The notes under the pieces: model-generated | The model's input: only the letters and a program-made list of their open reading frames with translations | Database searches by the model: none | Told to the model about the DNA's origin: nothing | Shown: in pieces, positions 8,646 through 16,883 of the stretch | How positions within the stretch are numbered: the stretch's first letter is position 1 | Layout: the number at the start of each line of letters is the position of its first letter | Translations under genes and position numbers: made by a program | Assembly: GCA_036407035.1 (NCBI GenBank) | Contig: DASXAA010000168.1 | Coordinates: 1-64,000, forward strand | Direction of reading: 5' to 3' | Length of the DNA: 64,000 nucleotides | DNA from: JACVRW01 sp036407035 | GTDB lineage: Bacteria > Actinomycetota > Thermoleophilia > Solirubrobacterales > Thermoleophilaceae

Positions 8646-9372
8646 TGCCGCGTCCCCGCTTTCTCCGCGTGGCCCCCGAACTCCGAGCGCATCGCGGACA
8701 TCGCCTTGTCGGCGAACGCGGCGAGGCCACGGGACTCGAAACGCTCGTAGAGCGCGGTGGTCAGCACCGGGGCGGGCACGCCCTCCTCGATTGCCGCGAT
8801 GGCTGTCCAGCGGCCCTCGCCCGAGTCGGACACGCGGCCGGAGAACCCCTCGAGCTCGGGCGACTCCGCGAGTGCCTGCGCGGTCAGATCGAGCAGCCAC
8901 GACGCGATCACGCTGCCCCGGCGCCACACCTCGGCCGCGGCCGCGACGTCGATCTCGTAGCGGTACGCCTCGGGGTGCTCGAGCGGAGCCGTCTCGGCGT
9001 CCTTCTCGACCTCGGTGGCCCCGGCATTGGCGTTCTTCAGGATGTTCAGGCCCTCGGCGTAGGCGGCCATCAGGCCGTACTCGATGCCGTTGTGGACCAT
9101 CTTCACGAAGTGACCCGCGCCCGAGGGGCCGCAGTGCAGGTGGCCGGCCTCCCCGGGTGCAAGCTCGCCCTCGCGGCCGGGCGTCCTGGGCGCGGCGTCC
9201 ACACCCGGGGCGAGCGCCGCGAAGACCGGCTCCAACCGACCGACGGCCGTCTCGTCGCCGCCGATCATCAGCGAGTAGCCGCGATCCAGGCCCCACACCC
9301 CGCCGCTCGTGCCGCAGTCGACGTAGTGCAGGCCGTGCTCGGCCACCGTGCGGAGCGGCGCAGGTCGTATCG
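8642..9372 (-). pseudogene. gnd: Truncated 6-phosphogluconate dehydrogenase remnant
   Basis: The open frame 8642-9346 (234 residues from a GTG) matches the middle and C-terminal part of the decarboxylating 6-phosphogluconate dehydrogenase family (HYVDCGTSGGVWGL, then GAGHFVKMVHNGIEYG). The whole N-terminal Rossmann domain with the NAD(P)-binding glycine loop, about 110 residues, is absent. Just upstream, 9349-9372 encodes RYDLRRSA in another frame. This resembles the segment that should precede the surviving frame, so a one-base loss seems to sit near 9347. Beyond that the sequence runs directly into the MMPL stop codon. Without the cofactor domain the product cannot be a normal dehydrogenase. 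A real deletion or an assembly junction are both possible. Confidence 0.75.
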
Positions 9373-9383
9373 CGCGTCTCCTC

Positions 9384-11819
9384 TCAGACTCTCGCCGCGG
9401 GCTCGAGCTCGGGCTCCGGCTCCGGAGCCAGGCTGGGAGGCGGCTCGGGGGGTTCGAAGTACCCGGAGCCCTCGATGCTGATGTGGGGCAGGATCCGGTC
9501 GAGCCAGCGGGGCAGCCAGACCGTCCTCCTGCCGGCGGTCGCGATCAACGCCGGCACGAACAGGCACACCACGATCGCGTCGATCGCGACCGCTGTCGCC
9601 AGGCCGAGGCCGAACTGCTTGATCGTCGGGTCGCCGTTCAGGACGAAGCTGCCGAACACGCAGAACATGACGGCCGCCGCTGCCCCGATGATGCGCCCGG
9701 AGTAGCCGAGCCCCTCGATCACGGTCTCTCGGGCGCCCTTGCCCTCCTTGAAGTGCTCCTGGATCTGGGTCAGCAGGAACACCTGGTAGTCGGTCGAGAG
9801 GCCGAACAGGATCGCGAACATGATCAACGGGACGAAGCTCACGACCGGTATCCCGCCGTCCAGCCCGATCAGGCTCGAGGCGAAGCCCTCCTGGAAGACC
9901 AGCGTGAGCACGCCGTAGGCCGCGCCCACCGAGACGAGGTTCATCACGGCCGCCTGGGTCGGCAGCAGGAGCGAGCGGAACCCGAGCAGCAGCACCAGGA
10001 AGCTGAGCGCCGCGACGACCAGGATGACCAGCGGGAGCTTGCTGGTGATCTTGTCCGCGAGGTCGACATACGCCGCCGTCGTGCCGCCGACGAAGGCCGT
10101 CATGCCCTGCCCCTTGGTCGCCTTCGGAATGGTCGTGTCGCGCAGGCTCGAGACCAGGTCCTCGGTCTTGAGGTCGGAGGGCGACGTCGTGGGAATCAGC
10201 GTGTAGACGGCCGCCGTTCCCTTCTTGTTGACGAGCGGCTCCGACACTGACTTGACGCCCTTGGTCTTCGCGAGGTCCGACTTCATGGTCTGGAGGCGCG
10301 GGTCGGTTGCGGGCTGCTCGGCCTTCTTCTTCTTGTTGTCGAGCTGCTGCTGCTGGTCCTTTGTCCCTGCCTGGACCTGCTGCTTGGCCTGCGCCGATGC
10401 CTGGTCCGGCGGCACGCCCTGCGCCTCGAGCTGCTCGGTCAGTTGCTGTTCCTGCTGGGACGATTGCTGGTTGAGCTGCTTCTGCTTCTGATCGATCTGG
10501 TTCAGGTTCTTCTGGTCAGGCTTCGCGGGCTGGCTGAGCTGGACGGAGATCAGGAACGGCCCGTTCGTCCCCGGCCCGAAGCCCTTGTCGATCAGGTCGT
10601 AGGCCTGCCGCGCGGTCGTGTCGGTCGGCTCTGCACCGACGTCCTCCTGGCCAAGTCGCATCGACAGCGTTGGGATCGACATGGCGAGCAGGCCGGCCAG
10701 CACCGCGATCATCACCGGCCAGCGGTGATTCGTGATCCACGTGCCGAACCTGGTCCACAGCGGCGACTGCACCTCGCCGGCACGGTCCTTTGCCCACGGC
10801 AGCTTGAGCCCCGAGACGTGCGACCCGAGCACCGCGAAGAGGGCCGGCAGCAGGGTGAGCGCCGCCAGGATGGCGAAGCCCACAGCGATCGCCGACGTGT
10901 ACCCCAGGGTCGTGACAAGCGGGATGTCGGCGACCACCAGCGCCAGGAGGGAGATCGCGACCGTGCCGCCCGCGAACAGAACCGCGCCGCCGGCGGTCGC
11001 GATCGCGCGCCCAATCGACTCGCGGACCTCCATGCCCTGAGCGACCTGCGTGCGGTGCTTCGTGACGATGAACAGGGAGTAGTCGATCCCGACCGCGAGC
11101 CCGATCATGGTCGCCAGCGTGGGCGCGGTGGTGGGGATGTCGGCGAGGTGGCTGAGCAGGGTCACGACGCTCAGGCCGCACAACAGGCCGAGGACGGCGG
11201 TCACGATCGGCAGCCCCATCGCCACGGCCGAGCCGAAGACGAGCAGCAGGATCACCATCGCGGCCAGGATCCCGATCTTGTCGCTCGCGCCGGTATCCGG
11301 CTTCGAGAGCTCCTGGCCGAGGTACCCGCCCGCGGCCACCTGGAGCCCGGCGTCCTTTGCCGGGTTGGCGGCGTCGAGTACCGCGTTCGCCTCGTCCTCG
11401 GTGATCGAGCCCTGGCCGACGTCGAGCGCCACCGATATGTAGCCGATCTGCTTGTCCTTGCTGAGCGCGCCTTTTCCGGCGTCGGTCAGTGGGCTGACGA
11501 CGGCGGTCACGTGAGGCGTCTTCTTCAGGTTGCTCACCGACGACTTGATGGCCTTCGAGTACTTCGAGTCGGTCAGCTTGCCGCTGTCGGTGGCCACGAC
11601 GATCGGGTTCGTCCCGTACGCCTGGCTCGGGAAGCGGTCGCTCAGGAGATCGGTCGCGTTCTGGCTCCCGGCGCCCGGCAGGGTCACGTTGTTGGTCGTG
11701 TTCGAGCCGGCCTGACCGGCGGCGACCACAAGCCCCACGATCAGTACGAGCCAGAGCCCGAGTACCACAAAGCGCCAGCGCGCGCACGCGCGGCCGAGTC
11801 CGTAGAGCAGGCCAGTCAT
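9384..11819 (-). CDS. MMPL/RND-family transporter
   Basis: An 811-residue membrane protein of the MMPL family, two repeats of one helix plus a large outside loop plus five or six helices. The repeats carry the expected intramembrane motifs GLAVGIDYSLFI and GLSTDYQVFLL. MMPL proteins export lipids, siderophores or toxic compounds using the proton gradient; the substrate here is unknown. The second outside loop holds a strongly charged, glutamine/lysine-rich coiled-coil stretch (about residues 434-498), and the tail is proline/glutamate-rich. The ATG is preceded by AGGAGG at 11825-11830. Expression is probably controlled by the 31-bp element further upstream and by the LuxR-type regulator encoded next to it. 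Confidence 0.88.
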   Translation of the reverse strand: MTGLLYGLGRACARWRFVVLGLWLVLIVGLVVAAGQAGSNTTNNVTLPGAGSQNATDLLSDRFPSQAYGTNPIVVATDSGKLTDSKYSKAIKSSVSNLKKTPHVTAVVSPLTDAGKGALSKDKQIGYISVALDVGQGSITEDEANAVLDAANPAKDAGLQVAAGGYLGQELSKPDTGASDKIGILAAMVILLLVFGSAVAMGLPIVTAVLGLLCGLSVVTLLSHLADIPTTAPTLATMIGLAVGIDYSLFIVTKHRTQVAQGMEVRESIGRAIATAGGAVLFAGGTVAISLLALVVADIPLVTTLGYTSAIAVGFAILAALTLLPALFAVLGSHVSGLKLPWAKDRAGEVQSPLWTRFGTWITNHRWPVMIAVLAGLLAMSIPTLSMRLGQEDVGAEPTDTTARQAYDLIDKGFGPGTNGPFLISVQLSQPAKPDQKNLNQIDQKQKQLNQQSSQQEQQLTEQLEAQGVPPDQASAQAKQQVQAGTKDQQQQLDNKKKKAEQPATDPRLQTMKSDLAKTKGVKSVSEPLVNKKGTAAVYTLIPTTSPSDLKTEDLVSSLRDTTIPKATKGQGMTAFVGGTTAAYVDLADKITSKLPLVILVVAALSFLVLLLGFRSLLLPTQAAVMNLVSVGAAYGVLTLVFQEGFASSLIGLDGGIPVVSFVPLIMFAILFGLSTDYQVFLLTQIQEHFKEGKGARETVIEGLGYSGRIIGAAAAVMFCVFGSFVLNGDPTIKQFGLGLATAVAIDAIVVCLFVPALIATAGRRTVWLPRWLDRILPHISIEGSGYFEPPEPPPSLAPEPEPELEPAARV

Positions 11820-11875
11820 CCGAACCTCCTAATCGCCGTCAGCGGCTTTCGCTGCGGTTGTGTCGGCTGATGCAA

Positions 11876-11937
11876 ACCCTCCCGAAGTGCCCGATCCAGA
11901 ACAAGAGGGGAACCCCGTGTGTTTTCCCTAGGGTTTC
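11876..11937 (-). promoter_or_regulatory. MMPL promoter with shared 31-bp activator element
   Basis: Read on the minus strand from 11937 to 11907 the element starts GAAACC, then CTA, then GGG plus AAAACACACGGGGTTCC. Exactly four bases after GGGGTTCC comes TTGTTC (11904-11899), a possible -35, and 17 bases further GAGGGT (11881-11876), a poor -10. The same arrangement precedes the SnoaL-like gene at 14813-14874. It contains the palindrome CCCTAGGG (11926-11933). A poor -10 box behind a conserved upstream block fits an activator-dependent promoter. Confidence 0.6.
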
Positions 11938-11962
11938 GGGGGAACGGCGCTGCCCGGGCCCG

Positions 11963-14785
11963 CTAGCCGATGGCCGCCGGGAGCTGGTAGCGAGACCGGA
12001 TCCCGAGCTTGTTGTAGGCGCTACTGAGATGCTGTTCGACCGTTTTCTCGGTCACGAAGAGCGTTTGTGCGACCTCACGGTTCGTGTGCCCCTCGGCAAC
12101 TTGGCGGCACACGCGCCACTCCGCAGCCGTCAGCGCGCCGGGCCCGGTCAGCTCGGCGCGCGGGCGGCGCCCGGGGCCGGCGTGCAGTTCGGCTCGCGCG
12201 CTCTCCGCAAGCGCGAGCGCACCGCACTCCTCGGCCAGCTGGATCGCCCTCCTCTGGGCGGCTCGCCCGTCCCGCCGGCGTCCGGCACGGGTCAGCTCCG
12301 CACCGAGGTCGGCGAGTGCGTGAGCCAGCTCCAGCCGGGCGGAGCTGCCTTCCAGGACCGCGACCGCTTCCTCCAGCAGGGCCAGCCCCTCCTCCCCGCG
12401 GGTCGCCAGCCCCGCGGTGCGCAGCGACCGGCCCAACGCCCCGGGCGCACCGACGAGCCGGCTCACGGCGAGCTGCTCCCGAGCCAGCCCGGCGGCCGTC
12501 TCCGACTCGTCCAGCGAGGCGAGCGCCGGCGCCACGAACGCCTTCCAGTCGTTGGGCCACCGCAGGTCGTAGGGCTCGAGCCGCTCGCCGCACCACATCA
12601 GGTCGGCGACGCCCTCGCGCACATTGCCCTCGGCGATCCGCAGGCGCCCGCGGGCGACCAGGTACTGGTCGACATAGAGGCGATCCTCGGCGACCGCAAA
12701 CGCCTCGCCCCTTTGGGCAAGCTCCGCCGCGGCCGCGAGATCTCCGCGCTCCACGCGCACGACGATCGCCAGAGCAAGGAGCTGCAGCAGAACGAAATGC
12801 TGCTCCTCCACCAGCAGCAGCCCCGTCTCGGCCTCGACCTGCGCGTCTTGAAGGGAACCCTGCGCGAGCGCGATCGCGGCGCGATGGCCGTGGATGATCC
12901 CCTGTCTGGTCGCATGGCCCTCACGACGGGCGCCCTCCAGCGCGACATCGAGCAATCGAAGGGCCTGGTCGTACCGCTCTCCGAGCTCGAGCACCAGCAG
13001 CGCGACGAACGCGGCGTTCGTCGCGGCGGCGGCCGGGAGGCCGGTCGCGAGCGCCGCCTCCACCTCCTCCACGGCCGCCGCGGCCGGGCCCCCGTGAAGC
13101 AGCTGCTCGTGGGCGGTGTGGATTCTCGCCACCGCCTCGAAGCCGGGGTGACCGGCCGCCTGCTCCCGAAACCGCTCGAGGGCCGGGGCGAGCCCGGCAC
13201 GTAGGCGCGGGACGGCCATTGCCACCGCCAATCGCTCGGAGCTCATCTCGAGCGAGCGCTCGGGGTCGAGCGGGCGAAGCTGGTCGGTCAGCAGAGCGAG
13301 CGCGTCGACGGCGGCCTCCGCCGAGCGGCCGCCCGACACGATCGCGCAGCGACCGAGCGTGGACGCCGCGTCGGCGCGGACCGTCGGTTCGGCGCTCGAG
13401 ATCACGGCCGCGCGGAGATGCTCCTCGGCGGCATCGAACTGCATCGTGGCCACCTCGTAGCGACCGAGATCGGTGAGGATCTCCGCCCGCTCCTGCTCCC
13501 CCGGGGATTCCGCAAGCGCTCGACGCAGCCGCGCGGCGGCGGCGCCCGGAGAGCCACGGCGCGCCGCGACGGCGGCGGCCGATCTGAGCACCTCGACCCT
13601 GGCCCCGTCCCCTGTCGCGGCGGTCAGGAGGAGATGGGCGGTCAGGGCCTCCGGCGACGCGCCCTCCCCGGCCAGCGCTTCGGCTGCCGCGGCGTGCCGC
13701 GCCTCGCGCTCTCCGGGCGCGAGATCCTCATACAGGGCCGCGCGAACGATCGGATGAATGAACCCGACGCGCTCGCCACGAACGAGGATGTCCGCCCGGA
13801 CGAGGTCATCAGCCGCAGCACCGGCGGCGTCCTCGCTCAGCCCCGACACGCGACCCGCGAGCTGCAGATCGCTGTCATCACCGAGCACGGCGACCGCCCT
13901 CGCCAGTTCGGTCGCCGCAGGACCGAGCGCGACGAGTCGGTGAAGGACAAAGCGGCTCACGGCGGCCGGACCGACCGCCTGGACCTGGCTGGCCGCGTCG
14001 GCCGACGGCACCACCTCGGCCGCGTCGAGTGCGCGCAGCAGCTCCCGCAGGAACAGGGGGTTGCCGCCGGTCGCCCTATGACACGCGCGGCAGAACTCCT
14101 CGGCCGCCTCCGTCCCAAGGCGCTCCCGCGCGAAAGCCACGGAGGCGGGCTCGCTCAGCGGTCTCGGCTGCAGCAGGCCGGCCTCGGGGCGCGACGCCAC
14201 CTGCGCCCACAGCGACCCTCCGTCGGGCCCGGCTGGATCCGGCGGGCGTCCGGCGAGCAGCATCGCGACCTGAAGACCGTCAAGCCGCTGCCCGAGGTAG
14301 GCCAGGAAGCGCAGCGAGTCGCGGTCCGCCCACTGGCAGTCGTCGACCGACACGAGCAGAGGCGCCCGGTCGGCGAGATTCACCACCAACCAGTAGAGGC
14401 TGTGCAGGGCCTCGAAGCCGACATCGCCACCGGGCGGTTGCCGCTCGTCCGGCTCGAACAGGCGCGCCGCGGGAGCGGCCGCGCCCTGGAAGAGGTCGGC
14501 GTGCGCGGGTGCCTCGCCGATGATGGGCTCCAGAAGCTGCCTGACGATGCCGAACGCAAACGGCTGCTCGAGCTCCGAGGCCCGCGCCTGGAGCGGCGTC
14601 ACGCCGGCCCGCTGGGCCGCCGCGCGCGCCTCCCGAACGAGCTCGGTCTTGCCGACCCCGGCGGGCCCCTCGACCAGGAGCAGGGTCCCCTCTCCGGCGC
14701 AGGCGCGATCGAGGCCTTCGCGCAGCGCGCCAAGCTCGCGCTCGCGCTCGCGCAGAGCCGACGAAGCAGACACGAAGGCGACCAT
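11963..14785 (-). CDS. LuxR-family ATPase transcriptional regulator (LAL type)
   Basis: A 940-residue regulator with an N-terminal STAND/AAA ATPase (Walker A GPAGVGKT at residues 40-47, Walker B LLVSVDDCQWAD), a long alpha-helical TPR-like middle and a C-terminal LuxR/NarL helix-turn-helix (LTAAEWRVCRQVAEG, NREVAQTLFVTEKTVEQHLS). Proteins of this build usually activate nearby genes after binding an inducer and ATP. It sits between the MMPL gene (same strand) and the SnoaL-like gene (divergent), which share one promoter element, so these two are its likeliest targets. The ATG at 14785 puts the Walker A motif at the normal distance from the N-terminus. Confidence 0.88.
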   Translation of the reverse strand: MVAFVSASSALRERERELGALREGLDRACAGEGTLLLVEGPAGVGKTELVREARAAAQRAGVTPLQARASELEQPFAFGIVRQLLEPIIGEAPAHADLFQGAAAPAARLFEPDERQPPGGDVGFEALHSLYWLVVNLADRAPLLVSVDDCQWADRDSLRFLAYLGQRLDGLQVAMLLAGRPPDPAGPDGGSLWAQVASRPEAGLLQPRPLSEPASVAFARERLGTEAAEEFCRACHRATGGNPLFLRELLRALDAAEVVPSADAASQVQAVGPAAVSRFVLHRLVALGPAATELARAVAVLGDDSDLQLAGRVSGLSEDAAGAAADDLVRADILVRGERVGFIHPIVRAALYEDLAPGEREARHAAAAEALAGEGASPEALTAHLLLTAATGDGARVEVLRSAAAVAARRGSPGAAAARLRRALAESPGEQERAEILTDLGRYEVATMQFDAAEEHLRAAVISSAEPTVRADAASTLGRCAIVSGGRSAEAAVDALALLTDQLRPLDPERSLEMSSERLAVAMAVPRLRAGLAPALERFREQAAGHPGFEAVARIHTAHEQLLHGGPAAAAVEEVEAALATGLPAAAATNAAFVALLVLELGERYDQALRLLDVALEGARREGHATRQGIIHGHRAAIALAQGSLQDAQVEAETGLLLVEEQHFVLLQLLALAIVVRVERGDLAAAAELAQRGEAFAVAEDRLYVDQYLVARGRLRIAEGNVREGVADLMWCGERLEPYDLRWPNDWKAFVAPALASLDESETAAGLAREQLAVSRLVGAPGALGRSLRTAGLATRGEEGLALLEEAVAVLEGSSARLELAHALADLGAELTRAGRRRDGRAAQRRAIQLAEECGALALAESARAELHAGPGRRPRAELTGPGALTAAEWRVCRQVAEGHTNREVAQTLFVTEKTVEQHLSSAYNKLGIRSRYQLPAAIG

Positions 14786-14812
14786 ACACGGCGCCGAGCG
14801 CGGGCCAGGGAT

Positions 14813-14874
14813 GAAACCTAGGGGTAAACACCCGGGGTTCCTCCCTTGCGGACGTGGCTGCGCGCCGACATCGT
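14813..14874 (+). promoter_or_regulatory. SnoaL-gene promoter with shared 31-bp element
   Basis: From 14813 the plus strand reads GAAACC, TAG, then GGGTAAACACCCGGGGTTCC. Twenty-five of 31 bases equal the MMPL upstream element. TTGCGG (14846-14851) follows GGGGTTCC after the same four bases, and CATCGT (14869-14874) follows after the same 17. These are proposed -35 and -10 boxes. The TTG at 14846 would otherwise look like a start codon, but it is better explained as part of the promoter. Confidence 0.6.
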
Positions 14875-14881
14875 GCAATGC

Positions 14882-15268
14882 GTGGAGAGCGCGAACGAGC
14901 TCAACAAGCGCAGGGTCCGGCTGTTCGTCGACGGGGTCTGGAACGAAGGACGCCTGGAGCTGATCGACGAGCTGGTGGCCGCCGACTTCGTCGGCCGCAT
15001 GCCACGGATCGAGAGAGTCGTCCGCGGACGAGAGGGCGTGCGGCAGCTGGTGTCTCTCGGCCGTGGCGCCCACCCGGGGCTCTACGTCAAGATCGAAGAC
15101 CAGCTCGCAGACGACGACCGCGTCGCGACGCGCTGGCGCGCGACCGCCGAAGCGCCCGCCGGTCGCACCGTCTGCTACGCCGGCATCTCGATCGTTCGTC
15201 TCCTGGCCGGAAAGCAGGTCGACTCGCACACCGAGTACACGGACGTCACGCCGCGGCTAGACCTCTAG
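14882..15268 (+). CDS. SnoaL-like/NTF2-fold protein
   Basis: A small (128-residue) protein of the SnoaL-like polyketide-cyclase/NTF2 fold, recognisable from LFVDGVWNEGRLELIDELVAADFVG and the typical spacing to the C-terminal beta strands. These proteins act as small-molecule isomerases, cyclases or binding proteins; no specific reaction can be assigned. The GTG at 14882 was chosen because the shared promoter predicts transcription starting at about 14880-14882, making a leaderless message, and because homologues normally begin a few residues before the first helix. In-frame alternatives are GTG 14873 and TTG 14846. It is divergent from the LuxR-type regulator. Confidence 0.7.
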   Translation: MESANELNKRRVRLFVDGVWNEGRLELIDELVAADFVGRMPRIERVVRGREGVRQLVSLGRGAHPGLYVKIEDQLADDDRVATRWRATAEAPAGRTVCYAGISIVRLLAGKQVDSHTEYTDVTPRLDL

Positions 15269-15284
15269 CCGGGGGGCCTGGCGT

Positions 15285-16235
15285 TCAGCGCTCGTCGGTG
15301 ATGCGGGCGCGGAACCGCCGCGCGCGATCGCCGTCGAGGCGGCTCGCCACGCGCTGGACGATCGACGAGGGCGGCCTCATGATCCGCTCGAGCTGGGCCT
15401 CGGCGAAGCCGGCCGGCGCGCTGCCCGTCTCCGCGAACCGGAACAGCGCCACCGCGAGGACCGCCGTGGCGCAGATCGCCAGCAGGTACGCGACGGCCAT
15501 CGTCACCACGCCCGCCGCCGCGAGCGCCCAGCCGAGCAGGTCCACCCCGTTCCTCGCCAGCACGAAGCCCGCGACGGCCGCGACGAGGCCGGGCACGCCG
15601 ACGAACAGCGCGGGCCTTATCCAGACGTAGACGACCCCGACGAGCTGTGTGCCCCACTTTCGCCCGACCACGCGCACGGAGCGCTTGGCGGCGCCGACCG
15701 GCCCGTCGCCGGCGAGCGCGATCGCGGGGATGACGAACAGGAGGACGATCGCCCAGCTGAAGCCGAGAAGGACGGCGGCCAGCTGGTCGATCCCCCAGCG
15801 CGTTGCCGCCCGCATCGGGATGCCGACTATCACCACGATCAGCGCCCAGGCCGCGATCTGCGGCAGCCGGCGCCGGGCAAGCCGAAGGCCGGCCGCCGGC
15901 TCGGTCCTGCGCCCGGCGAGCAGGTCGTCCGCGACCCCGGCGAGGCCGACGGCCGCGGCGTTCGACGCGAGCGCGATGACGTAGGTCGCGGCGCCCCCGA
16001 ACACGATGCGCTGCAGGAGCGTGCCGTGGTGGCGGAACGTCACGACCACGGCGCCCATCACGCCCTCGATCAGGATCACCGCCACGAAGGCGCGCAGCGC
16101 GTAGCGGCGCAGCCCGCGGTCCGAGCGCGCGAGGTTGAACGCCACGCCCCCGACGGCCCAGCCGTCGCGCGCGTACTGGACGAGTCCCCGCCCGGTCGTG
16201 GGCTCGGTGTGCTCGGCGCTCGCCACGGGGCGCAT
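15285..16235 (-). CDS. DUF6159-like integral membrane protein
   Basis: A 316-residue protein with about six hydrophobic segments arranged in pairs (for example VAVILIEGVMGAVVVTF, WAIVLLFVIPAIALAG, AVAYLLAICATAVLAVALF). It resembles the DUF6159 membrane family, whose function is unknown. An in-frame TTG at 16262 could extend the N-terminus by nine residues, but the ATG at 16235 is simpler. It lies 70 bases downstream of the universal stress gene on the same strand and may share its MarR-controlled transcript. Confidence 0.7.
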   Translation of the reverse strand: MRPVASAEHTEPTTGRGLVQYARDGWAVGGVAFNLARSDRGLRRYALRAFVAVILIEGVMGAVVVTFRHHGTLLQRIVFGGAATYVIALASNAAAVGLAGVADDLLAGRRTEPAAGLRLARRRLPQIAAWALIVVIVGIPMRAATRWGIDQLAAVLLGFSWAIVLLFVIPAIALAGDGPVGAAKRSVRVVGRKWGTQLVGVVYVWIRPALFVGVPGLVAAVAGFVLARNGVDLLGWALAAAGVVTMAVAYLLAICATAVLAVALFRFAETGSAPAGFAEAQLERIMRPPSSIVQRVASRLDGDRARRFRARITDER

Positions 16236-16305
16236 CGTCGCGCCTTCGGCCGGGGAGGGCAACGGGGGCGGCGCGGGGCTTTCGGGCGGCGGCGGTCCGC
16301 GGGGC

Positions 16306-16818
16306 TCAGGCGGCGGCGACGCGGGCGCGGCGCTTGCGCGCGAACCATCCGGCCCTGCGCGGCGCCATGGCGGCGGAGTCCGGCTCCTCGTGCACCACGA
16401 GGACCGGCGTCGGGCTGCGGCGGTTCAGCCGGTCGCCCACGCGCTCGAGCAGGGGCACCCGCGGGCGGCGGTGGCCCTGGCCGACCACCACGAGGTCCCA
16501 GCAGCCGGTGCGCGCCTCGCGCAACAGCGCCGCGCCGGGCGCGCCGCGGGTCACGAGCTTCGTGATCGGCACGTCGTTCGGCACGAGCCGCGCGGCCTCC
16601 TCGACGTTGCGCTGCGCCCACTCGAGCAGCTGGCGCTCGAGCTCACGGCGGCTGACCGGCAGCACGATCGGGCCGGCGCCCGCCAGCGGCGGCGGTGGTG
16701 GAGCGCTGCTCAGCAGGCCGAGCCTTCCACGACCCGCCTGCACGAGCTCGATCGCCTTCGCGAGCGCGGCCCGGGAGGCGGTGCTGTCGTCGACCCCGAC
16801 GAGGATGCGATGGAACAT
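16306..16818 (-). CDS. Universal stress protein family (UspA fold)
   Basis: A 170-residue UspA-fold protein: it starts with the typical ILVGVDDS strand and ends with DLVVVGQGH and TPVLVVHEEP. The ATP-binding loop is degenerate. The usual G-2x-G-9x-G(S/T) pattern is replaced by a GQG start and a GD end, so nucleotide binding is doubtful. A basic tail (ARKRRARVAAA) follows. The ATG at 16818 has the ribosome site AGGAG about 6 bases upstream, directly beside the first MarR operator, so repressor binding should block this promoter. Confidence 0.82.
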   Translation of the reverse strand: MFHRILVGVDDSTASRAALAKAIELVQAGRGRLGLLSSAPPPPPLAGAGPIVLPVSRRELERQLLEWAQRNVEEAARLVPNDVPITKLVTRGAPGAALLREARTGCWDLVVVGQGHRRPRVPLLERVGDRLNRRSPTPVLVVHEEPDSAAMAPRRAGWFARKRRARVAAA

Positions 16819-16832
16819 CTCGAGGCTCCTTT

Positions 16833-16873
16833 TTAGCGCGCTAAGAAGTCTACCGCAATCATTAGCGCGCTAA
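16833..16873. promoter_or_regulatory. Twin MarR-type operators TTAGCGCGCTAA
   Basis: The perfect 12-bp palindrome TTAGCGCGCTAA occurs at 16833-16844 and again at 16862-16873, centres 29 bp apart. The first touches the ribosome site of the universal stress gene. The second ends 10 bases before the marR start. Palindromes of this size in a divergent gap next to a marR gene are the usual autoregulatory arrangement, so MarR is expected to repress both directions. Confidence 0.8.
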
Positions 16874-16883
16874 ATTGTTTTTC

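Noticed and set aside
5394..8750. 1118-residue open frame on the plus strand
   Set aside because: It lies out of frame with the real nhaA gene and antisense to pgi, and its sequence is Arg/Ala/Pro-rich without motifs, as expected of GC-rich shadows.
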